Program-made: the position numbers and the translations under genes
In this document: positions 1-7,790 of the stretch, piece by piece
Numbering within the stretch: the stretch's first letter is position 1
Layout: the number at the start of each line of letters is the position of its first letter
Source: Veillonella parvula
GTDB taxonomy: Bacteria > Bacillota > Negativicutes > Veillonellales > Veillonellaceae
Length of the DNA: 9,620 nt
Direction: 5' to 3'
NCBI GenBank assembly: GCA_947096075.1
Contig: CAMUQE010000067.1
Span: 1-9,620 of the forward strand
Notes under the pieces: generated by a model
The model's input: the letters and a program-made list of their open reading frames with translations, nothing else
Told to the model about the DNA's origin: nothing
Databases searched by the model: none

Positions 1-1
1 A

Positions 2-2110
2 ACTCATAGTCAATGGGCACATATTATATTGGGATCTATAATAATTGGTACTATATTAGGATATGGTAAATATTATCCAGTACTTAGTCAAATGCATTAT
101 ATTTTTGTGATTGCCTTATCTATTATTGGTTTAACTATTATTAAAATAATGCAATCTCATTGTAGGTGGCATTTATTTGCCAATTTATTAATATTAGTTT
201 TTGCTTCAATGGGATTATCCTATTATCAAACAGATTTACAAATTATTAATTATAATAGCTATACATCATACTATTTACAGCAAGAAGGAGAATATCTAGG
301 TACTGTTGTATTATCTCCTGAAATAGTAAATCTAGATGGACAAGAATATTACAAATATAATGTTACTCTTCATGGATTACATCCTTATAAAGATAGCGCA
401 AAAAACTCCTATATAAATGCTCAAGGACGTTTACAAGTATACTCTAAGGTATCAGCTACAAATAACAAAATAAGATTGGGAGAACAAGCCATTATTGAAG
501 GAACTCCAAAGCCTTTATTCCTAACTGAAGAGGAAGGTCGAATTAATCTTCGAGGCAGATATATGAGCTCTAATACAAGAGGGCGAATCTATGATGGTGT
601 ATATCGATCTGCTACTAATAAAGATTTACAATTATTTCACTATAAAGAAATATTTTCTGAAAAACTATATAGGAAAAGTTTATGTCTATGTGGTCAAATA
701 CGAGTATCCATAGAAAAGAATATTGCTAGTAATCTAGATGGTCCACAAAAGGTATTAGCACAAGCCTTATGTTTGGGTGGTCATTATAGTGAATTAGGGG
801 AAGATCGAATGAAAGATTTTGCCTATACTGGCCTCATCCACATTCTATCTATATCTGGTTCGCATATTGCTTTACTATTAGCTTTAATTTATGGGCTAGG
901 AAGACTTGGTAAATTACGGAAGCGTACATGTTTAATTTGGGGTATATTAGTAGCTTGTATATATTGCTGTATCGTTGGTGGAGATGCACCAGTTGTACGT
1001 GCAACGATGATGAGTATACTCATGTGCATAGCTTATGTTAAAGGGCGATTATATCAAGCTAAACAGGCTTTATGTATATGTGCCATTCTATGTCTAGTAT
1101 ATGATCCTTTTTCTTTGTTTGATGTAAGCTTTCAACTATCCTTTGGTGCAACCTATGGTTTACTCATATGGGGAAAGGTACTGTATGAACGGATACAATG
1201 GCTTCCAAGATGGATAAAAACACCTCTTGTATTATGTGTATCTGCACAGTTACTCATATTGCCATTACAACTCTATTACTTTCACTATATTAGTATTGCT
1301 AGCTTACTCGCTGCTTGTGTTGTAGCACCTTTACTAGATATATCTATTGTTTTAATTTTTATAAATACTTTAGTTAGTTATGTACTACCTGTATCATTCT
1401 TATGGATTTTAGTAGATCTATTATTACGTGTATCTTTATATTTAAATCATGTTTTAGGGCGAAGTGGTAGTCTACTTTGGCTTGGTATGATGCATCTTTA
1501 TTGTGTTTATATATATTATTCTTTACTAGGTTTATTTACGTACCTTTTGACACATAAGAAAAAGTATACTGTATATGTACTGATGTCCTTATTATGTATG
1601 GTTGCAACCTTTGGTGCTTCATACTATGTGACTCTGCATCACAAGGACACAATAATCCATTATATTCCTATGAAACAGTGTAATGTGTTACTTTGCATAG
1701 ACCCAAACCATAGAGGAGCGTATCTATTAATCGATGCACCAGATTATATTAAAACTATACCTAACGAAAGACTTATTAATCAGGCCATAAGGGCATATGG
1801 TGTAAATCCTAAAGATGTAAAAGTTGAGTACTTTCACAGTAACGGTTCTGCACAGGTGGTATATAAAAATGGTATGAACCAAATTTTCGTATATAATGGA
1901 CAAAGTAGAGAAAAAAATCTAAAATTAAATGATAAGATTAATTCATTATATATAACGAGTCGATCCAGTGTAATGAATGAAATAGGGCGTATTTCTCCTC
2001 AAAGTACAATTCTATTTGGCAGTCCACACGGTGCGTTACGCGATGTGGATCCATCAACAGAACATATGTATATAATGGGATACGGCTATATCAAAGATAT
2101 CTATCTGTGA
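2..2110 (+). CDS. comEC: ComEC/Rec2-family DNA-uptake channel, 5' end cut by the window
   Basis: Polytopic inner-membrane channel that carries single-stranded DNA into the cell during natural transformation. The frame is open to the left edge: nine codons (THSQWAHII) precede the TTG at 29, so that TTG is probably not the start and the gene begins outside the window. Numbering from the TTG, hydrophobic segments lie at about 2-40 and 47-64, followed by a soluble OB-like N-terminal domain at about 80-215. The Competence core starts near 235, with the family motifs GLIHILSISGSH (268-279), GGDAPVVRATMM (317-328) and DPFSLFDVSFQLSFG (359-373), and many membrane helices to about 535. The last ~150 residues are soluble. 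They begin like the usual metallo-beta-lactamase domain (a LLIDA strand at 566-570) but show no HxHxDH motif and are short for that domain. The gene is AT-richer than holA and polC. Family assignment is secure; whether the channel is functional is unknown. Confidence 0.93.
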   Translation, partial: THSQWAHIILGSIIIGTILGYGKYYPVLSQMHYIFVIALSIIGLTIIKIMQSHCRWHLFANLLILVFASMGLSYYQTDLQIINYNSYTSYYLQQEGEYLGTVVLSPEIVNLDGQEYYKYNVTLHGLHPYKDSAKNSYINAQGRLQVYSKVSATNNKIRLGEQAIIEGTPKPLFLTEEEGRINLRGRYMSSNTRGRIYDGVYRSATNKDLQLFHYKEIFSEKLYRKSLCLCGQIRVSIEKNIASNLDGPQKVLAQALCLGGHYSELGEDRMKDFAYTGLIHILSISGSHIALLLALIYGLGRLGKLRKRTCLIWGILVACIYCCIVGGDAPVVRATMMSILMCIAYVKGRLYQAKQALCICAILCLVYDPFSLFDVSFQLSFGATYGLLIWGKVLYERIQWLPRWIKTPLVLCVSAQLLILPLQLYYFHYISIASLLAACVVAPLLDISIVLIFINTLVSYVLPVSFLWILVDLLLRVSLYLNHVLGRSGSLLWLGMMHLYCVYIYYSLLGLFTYLLTHKKKYTVYVLMSLLCMVATFGASYYVTLHHKDTIIHYIPMKQCNVLLCIDPNHRGAYLLIDAPDYIKTIPNERLINQAIRAYGVNPKDVKVEYFHSNGSAQVVYKNGMNQIFVYNGQSREKNLKLNDKINSLYITSRSSVMNEIGRISPQSTILFGSPHGALRDVDPSTEHMYIMGYGYIKDIYL

Positions 2111-2117
2111 AAGGAGG
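2111..2117 (+). promoter_or_regulatory. holA ribosome binding site
   Basis: AAGGAGG lies just after the comEC stop codon and four bases before the ATG at 2122. It decides the holA start. The alternative in-frame GTG at 2107, which overlaps the comEC TGA, has no purine-rich site upstream and would place this Shine-Dalgarno sequence inside the coding region. Confidence 0.8.
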
Positions 2118-2121
2118 AAAC

Positions 2122-3099
2122 ATGGCACATATTCAACTTATTTATGGCGATGAGCCACAATTAATTGAAGAAGAGAAACGCAAGTTTTTAAGTGCCTATC
2201 CAGACCTACCGGTGACTGTATTAGACGATGAGGCGGGCCCACAGAAGATTAGTGAAAAGCTCTGTGAAGATTCACTCTTTGGGGATCAAAAAGTGTTTTG
2301 CTTAGTTAACTTGCCTATCATTCGTAAAAGCGGTAAAAATAGCGATGCTTGGATTCCATTATATGAGCTCATCATGGAATATAATGGGGATAATCCAATT
2401 GTTTTGATTTATCATGACATGATAGATAAACGAATCAAGCAGAATAAAGAGCTTTTAAATAAAATACCGAATCGTGAATGTAAGCGTCTTGAAGGGGCAG
2501 ACCTTGTGATGTGGATACGTCAGTATTGTACGTCTAATGGATTTAAAATGACTTCTGATGCACAGGAATATGTAGCTCATCTCATCGATTTGTGGCAAGA
2601 TGTACCTGTTTCTTTTATGAGAACTGAGTTTGACCGATACTTCTTGCAAATTACTGGGGAAAAAGTAATTACCAAAGAATTCCTAGAGGAAAATGGCAGT
2701 GACTATGGAGCTAAAAATATATTTACCTTTAAAGAGGCTCTGTTAAAACGAGATATTGATACATTACTTGAACTATTTCCATTTATGTTCGGCTATAAAG
2801 AATTAGACCGTGCTATGAGCTATATTGAGGGGCAATTACGTTTACAGCTACTGGTCGGTGAATGTCGACAAGCGGGAATGACTGTTCAAGCTATACAGAA
2901 TTTATGTAAGGACCATGATTCGTCATTTAAACCGTATCCGATCAAACTGGCTTATGAAGCGAGCTCTCGGATTTCTACTAAAGCATTACGAGCTTTGTTA
3001 AAAGGTTTGTATGAGATTATCCTAGATAGTCGTAGTAGCAAGGGCGATATTTGGCGATTTAGAGATTTATGTATTACCTATTGTGGGTATAAGGGATAA
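2122..3099 (+). CDS. holA: DNA polymerase III delta subunit (clamp loader)
   Basis: The delta subunit is the clamp-loader component that opens the beta sliding clamp so it can be placed on primed DNA. The protein is 325 residues from the ATG, close to the usual ~330-345. The N-terminus (IQLIYGDEPQLIEEEK, residues 4-19) is the typical delta opening. It is followed by the SLFGDQKVFCLVNL strand-turn region, a DKRIKQNKEL segment, and EFDRYFLQITGEKVITKEFL, which matches the delta domain II signature ending in 'I T x E x L/V'. The helical C-terminal collar domain fills the last ~120 residues. There is no Walker A P-loop, as expected for delta. Its place directly after comEC is the common Firmicute arrangement; polC following after 2 bases is less usual and would co-express two polymerase III subunits. 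Translation probably relies on the AAGGAGG site after the comEC stop. Confidence 0.93.
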   Translation: MAHIQLIYGDEPQLIEEEKRKFLSAYPDLPVTVLDDEAGPQKISEKLCEDSLFGDQKVFCLVNLPIIRKSGKNSDAWIPLYELIMEYNGDNPIVLIYHDMIDKRIKQNKELLNKIPNRECKRLEGADLVMWIRQYCTSNGFKMTSDAQEYVAHLIDLWQDVPVSFMRTEFDRYFLQITGEKVITKEFLEENGSDYGAKNIFTFKEALLKRDIDTLLELFPFMFGYKELDRAMSYIEGQLRLQLLVGECRQAGMTVQAIQNLCKDHDSSFKPYPIKLAYEASSRISTKALRALLKGLYEIILDSRSSKGDIWRFRDLCITYCGYKG

Positions 3100-3101
3100 A
3101 A

Positions 3102-6100
3102 ATGAAAGTACGTTATCGCGTTGTACCAAAACAGAATAAGAAATCATCTTTCTATGTGAACTGTCATACCCAACATGTGACGATTCAAGCTGCAGACTCC
3201 GCATTTTCTACATTGCTTAGTTTACGAGACAGATTGTCTGCATGGTACAAGGAAAAGAATATTTCTTTTGATGATATTCCAACCAATACTGATACAGCTT
3301 GCTGTTTTGCTTGGAAAGTGGATACGGAAACAGGTGAAGGTTTAGATACCTATTATTATGGTGGTGGCTGTGGTGCTGGTGAATGGATTGAAGCGGCTGA
3401 AGCACAACGTGAAGCTGAAGAGGCTAAAAATCAAGTACCTAAAGGCAAGTCTTTTGCAGGTTATGATCAACAAGATGAATATGATGATGTTGACGAAGAT
3501 GATTTCGCCCCATTCGTAGAGGCTGTTGAATTAGGCTATTTTAATAATAGCCCGGTTGTTGTATCTCGTTCGAATCAAACGGCTGCGGCATCTAGTAGTA
3601 ATGATATTGTTGCTTCAGTGAGTAGTATGCCTAAAGTAAATAAAGGTTTTGCACCTAAAAGTACTACAAAAGCTACTGCTAAAAGTGGTGAAGGGGATAG
3701 TAAATATCCTCGTCGTGCACCAAAGGATGCTCCCACTGATGAAGGCATGATTTTAGGGCCAAAAATTGAAGGGGTCATCTCTAAAATCATGGGCACCGTG
3801 GATACACCTAGTGTAATTTTTGAAGGTGTCTTTGTAGGTTTAGATAAACGTGATACTAAGACTGGTAAAAGTATCGTTAATGGCAGCATTGTAGATGATA
3901 CAAATAGTATTAAATTTATCAAGTTTACGAATAGCCCTGAAGAAGGGGATGCGCTACTTAAACAATTAAAAGGCTTACAACGCGTTCGTGTACAAGGTAG
4001 TGTCAACTTTGACGATCGTTTTGATAAAGATTATATCTTATCGATTCGCAGTATTGAAGCAGTGGAAACTACAAGTGTAGAGCGAACTGAAAACCGTCCA
4101 GATTCTCGTGTAGAGCTTCATTTACATACTAAGATGAGTGATAAAGATGCTCTCGTATCTGTTAAGGATTTATTTAAAACAGTTAAAAAATGGGGTCATC
4201 CTGCGGTTGCTATTACAGATCATGGTGTTGTACAAGCCTTTCCTGAAGCGCAAGCCCTTGGTAAAGAGTTAGGTGTTAAGGTTATCTATGGTGTAGAAGG
4301 TTATCTTATTGAAGATGAAACGGTAACAAAAGATGAGGAGCTTGTACTAGATAAAAAGAAGAAGAAGGAAAAAGATAAACGCTATCATATTATTTTATTA
4401 GCTAAAAATATGGTTGGCTTGCGTAATTTATATAAAATGATTTCCATTTCTCACCTTGAACATTACAAGGTTCGTCCTCGTTTACCTCGTTCCGTTATCG
4501 AAGAACATCGTGAAGGTATTATCATCGGTTCTGCTTGTGAAGCAGGGGAACTTATGCAGTCCATTGTTCGTGGAGCTACAAAAGAAGAACTTTTGGAAAT
4601 AGCATCCTTTTACGATTATCTTGAAATTCAGCCACATACTAACAATATGTTTTTGGTTCGTAAAGGTCTCATGCCAGATGAGCAAGCCCTCATCGATATG
4701 AATAAGACCGTTATCGAATTAGGGGAAGCCTTGAATAAACCTGTATGTGCTACTTGTGACGTTCATTATTTGACACCAGAAGAGAAAATATATCGTGAAA
4801 TCATGCTAACTGCATGTGGATATCCAGATGCAGACGAACAACCAGATTTACATTTACGCACTACAGATGAAATGCTTGCGTCATTCCCTTACTTAAGCGA
4901 AGAGAAGCGATACGAAGTAGTCGTTACCAATACACGTGCTATCAACGACAGCATTGAAGATATTAAACCAGTTCCTGATGGGACCTACTCACCTAAGATT
5001 GAAGGTGCTGACGAAGCTTTCACAGAAATGTGCTATAAAAATGCGAAGGCTATTTACGGTGATCCATTGCCACGTGTAGTACAAGAGCGTCTCGACTATG
5101 AACTAGATTGTATTATCTCCAATGGTTATGGTGTATTGTATTATATCGCTCATAAATTGGTAAAAAAATCTCTTGATGATGGGTATCTCGTAGGTTCTCG
5201 TGGTTCCGTAGGATCTTCCTTTGCAGCGACCATGTCTGAGATTACAGAGGTAAATCCACTACCTCCACATTATGTATGCCCTCATTGTAAATACTCTGAA
5301 TTTTTTGAAAAGGGTGAATATGCAGGGGGCTTTGACTTGCCTCGTAAAGATTGTCCTAAGTGTGGTCATGCGTTACAAACAAATGGTCACGATATTCCAT
5401 TTGCTATCTTTCTTGGTTTTGAAGGTGACAAGGTTCCAGATATTGACCTTAACTTCTCCGGTGATTACCAAACAAAAGCTCACAAATATACGGAAGAATT
5501 ATTTGGCCGTGACAATGTATTTAAAGCAGGCACAATCGGTACAATTGCTGATAAAACTGCTTTTGGTTATGTTAAAAAGTACGCCGAAATTCGAGATATA
5601 CAAGCCCGCAATGAATTCTTTGAACATTTAGCGAAAGGCTTTACAAATGTAAAGAATACTACGGGACAACACCCTGGTGGTATTATGGTATGTCCTCGAG
5701 ATATGGATGTGCATCATTTTACGCCCATACAACATCCAGCGAATAAAAAGGAAAGTGGCGTATTAACGACACACTTTGATTATCACTCCATCGAAGGTCG
5801 TATGACTAAGCTTGATATTCTGGGCCATGATGATCCCACAATTATTCGTATGCTAGAGGATTTGACAGGTATCGATGCTAAGACAATACCATTTGATGAT
5901 CCAAAGACATTGAGCTTGTTTTCCTCTACAGAGGGGATTGGTTTAACACCTGAACAATTGCAAGGTGACCAGGTAGCCAGCTTGGCCGTACCAGAATGTG
6001 GTACGAAGTTTGTACGGGGCATGTTGGAAGACTCTCGTCCGCAAACCTTCTCTGACTTAGTACGTATCTCTGGTTTCTCTCATGGTACGAATGTATGGCT

Positions 6101-6893
6101 CGATAATGCGCAAGACCTTATTAAAAATGGAACTTGTAAGTTGAACGAAGCTATTTCTACCCGTGACGACGTAATGAATTTCTTAATCCATCGTGGTATG
6201 GATAGAAAGCACAGCTTCTTCGTTATGGAAAACGTACGTAAAGGGAAGGGGATTGAAAAACGAAATAAACAAGGTCAAGCTACAACGGAATTTGAAGCAG
6301 AAATGCGCGAAAATAATATTCCTGAATGGTTTATTGAGTCTTGTAAAAAGATTTCCTATTTATTCCCAAGGGCCCATGCGGTAGCCTATGTAATGATGGC
6401 CTTCCGCATTGCATGGTTCAAGGTATACCATCCATTGGCATTCTATGCAGCTTACTTCTCCATTCGTGCGAAAGCCTTCGATTTACGGATCATGACAGGG
6501 GATCTCAAAACACAATTGACCGAGTTTAACCGTATCAAAGCTCTTGATCGTGCTGCCAGTCCTAAAGATAAGGATCTTATGAGTGCCTTGGAAGTATCTA
6601 TGGAGATGTATCAACGGGGCTATCGTTTTATTAATGTAGATATTCAACATTCTGAAGCTAGACGCTTTAGCATTAAGGATGGAGCTTTATTGCCACCATT
6701 TTTAGCTATTGATTCACTTGGTGAAACAGTGGCTGATGCTATCGTCGAGGAAAGAAATGAACGTCCATTTACATCTCTAAAAGACTTACAACGCCGTTGT
6801 AAAGTATCAAATACCATCATTGATCTTATGAAAGACCTCAAATGCTGTGGTGAATTACCAGAAGACGAACAAATGTCACTATTTGGAGCATAA
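3102..6893 (+). CDS. polC: DNA polymerase III PolC-type alpha subunit, lacking the exonuclease domain
   Basis: Main replicative polymerase of low-GC Gram-positive-type bacteria. Length is 1263 residues against ~1430-1460 usual. Order seen: a divergent N-terminal region (1-~90); an acidic then Ser/Thr/Ala-rich linker (~95-215); the OB fold (~221-322); the PHP domain with HLH at 340-342, TDHG at 372-375, GVEGY at 397-401 and DVHY from 553; the polymerase palm with GSRGSVGSS (698-706); a four-cysteine zinc site (C726, C729, C751, C754); PDIDLNFSG with probable catalytic D780 and D782; TTGQHPGG (853-860) and KLDILGHDDP with the third catalytic Asp, D905. The fingers and FPRAHAVAY (1088-1096) are intact. 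A helix-hairpin-helix-like tail ends in the clamp-binding QMSLF (1257-1261). The DEDD exonuclease normally inserted after the GVEAYL-like strand is absent; a Lys-rich linker (about 405-427) takes its place. The ATG is preceded by AAGGG with a 6-base gap. Confidence 0.95.
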   Translation: MKVRYRVVPKQNKKSSFYVNCHTQHVTIQAADSAFSTLLSLRDRLSAWYKEKNISFDDIPTNTDTACCFAWKVDTETGEGLDTYYYGGGCGAGEWIEAAEAQREAEEAKNQVPKGKSFAGYDQQDEYDDVDEDDFAPFVEAVELGYFNNSPVVVSRSNQTAAASSSNDIVASVSSMPKVNKGFAPKSTTKATAKSGEGDSKYPRRAPKDAPTDEGMILGPKIEGVISKIMGTVDTPSVIFEGVFVGLDKRDTKTGKSIVNGSIVDDTNSIKFIKFTNSPEEGDALLKQLKGLQRVRVQGSVNFDDRFDKDYILSIRSIEAVETTSVERTENRPDSRVELHLHTKMSDKDALVSVKDLFKTVKKWGHPAVAITDHGVVQAFPEAQALGKELGVKVIYGVEGYLIEDETVTKDEELVLDKKKKKEKDKRYHIILLAKNMVGLRNLYKMISISHLEHYKVRPRLPRSVIEEHREGIIIGSACEAGELMQSIVRGATKEELLEIASFYDYLEIQPHTNNMFLVRKGLMPDEQALIDMNKTVIELGEALNKPVCATCDVHYLTPEEKIYREIMLTACGYPDADEQPDLHLRTTDEMLASFPYLSEEKRYEVVVTNTRAINDSIEDIKPVPDGTYSPKIEGADEAFTEMCYKNAKAIYGDPLPRVVQERLDYELDCIISNGYGVLYYIAHKLVKKSLDDGYLVGSRGSVGSSFAATMSEITEVNPLPPHYVCPHCKYSEFFEKGEYAGGFDLPRKDCPKCGHALQTNGHDIPFAIFLGFEGDKVPDIDLNFSGDYQTKAHKYTEELFGRDNVFKAGTIGTIADKTAFGYVKKYAEIRDIQARNEFFEHLAKGFTNVKNTTGQHPGGIMVCPRDMDVHHFTPIQHPANKKESGVLTTHFDYHSIEGRMTKLDILGHDDPTIIRMLEDLTGIDAKTIPFDDPKTLSLFSSTEGIGLTPEQLQGDQVASLAVPECGTKFVRGMLEDSRPQTFSDLVRISGFSHGTNVWLDNAQDLIKNGTCKLNEAISTRDDVMNFLIHRGMDRKHSFFVMENVRKGKGIEKRNKQGQATTEFEAEMRENNIPEWFIESCKKISYLFPRAHAVAYVMMAFRIAWFKVYHPLAFYAAYFSIRAKAFDLRIMTGDLKTQLTEFNRIKALDRAASPKDKDLMSALEVSMEMYQRGYRFINVDIQHSEARRFSIKDGALLPPFLAIDSLGETVADAIVEERNERPFTSLKDLQRRCKVSNTIIDLMKDLKCCGELPEDEQMSLFGA

Positions 6894-6923
6894 TAAAATA
6901 CAAGATAAGATTTAAATACAAAG

Positions 6924-6963
6924 TAAGCACTATATCTCAAATGTGGATATAGTGCTTATTTTT
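6924..6963 (+). terminator. Intrinsic terminator of the comEC-holA-polC operon
   Basis: The arms 6924-6936 (TAAGCACTATATC) and 6946-6958 (GATATAGTGCTTA) form a perfect 13-bp stem around a 9-base loop. A run of five T follows at 6959-6963. It sits about 30 bases after the polC stop and before the next promoter, so it should end the replication-gene transcript. Confidence 0.85.
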
Positions 6964-6971
6964 ATGTAATT

Positions 6972-6980
6972 TGCTACAAT
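6972..6980 (+). promoter_or_regulatory. Probable extended -10 promoter for the 69-residue ORF
   Basis: TGCTACAAT combines the TGn extension with a good -10 hexamer (TACAAT, 6975-6980). No clear -35 box is seen: the bases at the right distance belong to the terminator stem. The predicted start of transcription is near 6987, giving a leader of about 34 bases before the ATG at 7021. Position directly after the polC terminator supports a separate transcription unit. Confidence 0.45.
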
Positions 6981-7020
6981 ATATTTAAGATATGTCTTTG
7001 ATACTAGGGAGTGTTGGAAT

Positions 7021-7230
7021 ATGATAGAGCGACTTCAAAATCAAGTGGATGAAATAGAACTTTGGGATGTTGAGTTAGAGGATATGCCTAATCTAGAAGC
7101 ATCAGATATTCCAGGAGTATACTTTAACGAATTCCGAGAATATGTTGATGAAGAGGGGAATATACTGTCCCCATCAGAGGTCGATCGATTACGGTATAAA
7201 GGTGACTACGAGGACGATTATTATAGATAG
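7021..7230 (+). CDS. Small very acidic protein of unknown function
   Basis: A 69-residue protein that I do not recognise. Asp and Glu make up 21 of 69 residues against 6 Arg/Lys, giving a strong negative charge. The first ~28 residues (acidic, with regularly spaced Leu/Ile/Val) could form an amphipathic helix. The middle (IPGVYFNEFREYVDEEGN) looks like a short beta-turn-beta element, and the C-terminus is rich in Tyr and Asp. No signal peptide, membrane segment or cysteine is present. The ATG is preceded by AGGGAG (7006-7011) at a workable distance, and a probable promoter lies upstream, both supporting a real gene. The next gene follows 55 bases later on the same strand with no terminator between, so the two may be co-transcribed. 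Binding to a nucleic-acid-binding or basic partner would suit the charge, but this is only a guess. Confidence 0.6.
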   Translation: MIERLQNQVDEIELWDVELEDMPNLEASDIPGVYFNEFREYVDEEGNILSPSEVDRLRYKGDYEDDYYR

Positions 7231-7285
7231 AAATAATTAAAATGTCATATTATATTATTTTTATATTACAGTGAGTGGGTTAGTT

Positions 7286-7744
7286 ATGAGAGTTCCAATA
7301 TATGAAGCTTTAGCACACTATAAAAGAAATGAAATGTTACCTTATACAGAGTATTTTAGTTTGGGATTTTTTACGGATATTTCATTGGCTGAATCGACAA
7401 TAGCTGAGTCTAAAAAATTAGTTGGGTTTTCTGATTTAAATGATAATTCTTTTTCTATAACAACTCACTATTTAAATGATTGTGCTCATATAGGTAATGA
7501 AGTTAGTTATGAAATAATAAACAATAAAGTTTATGGTGTTTGGTATGATTATGATATAGATGATTATTATACATGTTCCGGATACATAGGTTTATTTAGT
7601 ACTTTAAAATATGCAGAGAAAGCAATAGAGTGGTATAAAACTTGGGATATATTTAAAGTATATGGTTTAGATTGTTTAGGAATTGATACAATTACTCTCA
7701 ATTTAAGGGGCTGGACTGAAGGTTTTATAACAGTATATGATTAA
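7286..7744 (+). CDS. Uncharacterised two-repeat small protein with WTEGF C-terminal motif
   Basis: A 152-residue soluble protein without signal peptide or membrane helix. An earlier in-frame GTG at 7271 would add five residues, but no ribosome binding site precedes it; GAGTGGG (7273-7279) precedes the ATG at 7286, so the ATG is preferred, with moderate certainty. The protein holds two diverged copies of one module. In copy one, residues about 25-63 run SLGFFTDISLAESTIAESKK then F and SIT. In copy two, residues about 100-138 run YIGLFSTLKYAEKAIEWYK then F and IDTITL. Each reads as strand, helix (AExxI), strand. The end, LNLRGWTEGFITVYD, resembles a widespread small family of unknown function (from memory, DUF7336-like) with the pattern GIFSSxxxAExAIxxYKxxxGF and WTEGF. 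The gene is clearly AT-rich. Such proteins are found scattered in accessory regions; an immunity-like role is possible, but no toxin gene is visible here. Confidence 0.7.
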   Translation: MRVPIYEALAHYKRNEMLPYTEYFSLGFFTDISLAESTIAESKKLVGFSDLNDNSFSITTHYLNDCAHIGNEVSYEIINNKVYGVWYDYDIDDYYTCSGYIGLFSTLKYAEKAIEWYKTWDIFKVYGLDCLGIDTITLNLRGWTEGFITVYD

Positions 7745-7755
7745 AATTATGCAAT

Positions 7756-7790
7756 AAAAGAGGTATCATCGAATGATGACACCTCTTTTT
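7756..7790. terminator. Bidirectional intrinsic terminator between converging genes
   Basis: AAAAGAGGT (7756-7764) pairs with ACCTCTTTT (7781-7789). After one A/C mismatch, TCATC (7766-7770) pairs with GATGA (7775-7779) around a GAAT loop. The T-run at 7785-7790 serves the + strand transcript ending at 7744. The A-run at 7756-7759 serves as the U-tract for the - strand poxB transcript, whose stop is at 7841. Confidence 0.8.

Noticed and set aside
29..31. TTG at 29 as the comEC start
   Set aside because: The frame stays open to the window edge, no ribosome binding site precedes the TTG, and hydrophobic residues continue upstream, so the gene is simply cut by the window.
2107..2109. GTG start for holA overlapping the comEC stop
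   Set aside because: No Shine-Dalgarno upstream, and the excellent AAGGAGG site would lie inside the coding sequence; the ATG at 2122 fits both the site and the family N-terminus.
2455..2649. Antisense 64-codon frame inside holA
   Set aside because: Entirely within the conserved delta-subunit gene; no independent signals.
3575..4006. 143-codon antisense open frame inside polC (and shorter ones at 3217-3405, 4482-4685, 5783-6022, 6644-6940)
   Set aside because: All are opposite the well-conserved polC frame or run across its 3' end, show no recognisable domain, and have compositions expected of shadow frames.
5272..5631. 119-codon + strand open frame overlapping the polC palm region
   Set aside because: It covers the zinc site and catalytic Asp segment of PolC in another frame and has no ribosome binding site or family likeness.
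7231..7285. Separate promoter before the two-repeat protein
   Set aside because: TATATT-like words exist in this AT-rich gap, but none has a credible -35 box or TGn extension, so read-through from the promoter at 6972-6980 is as likely.
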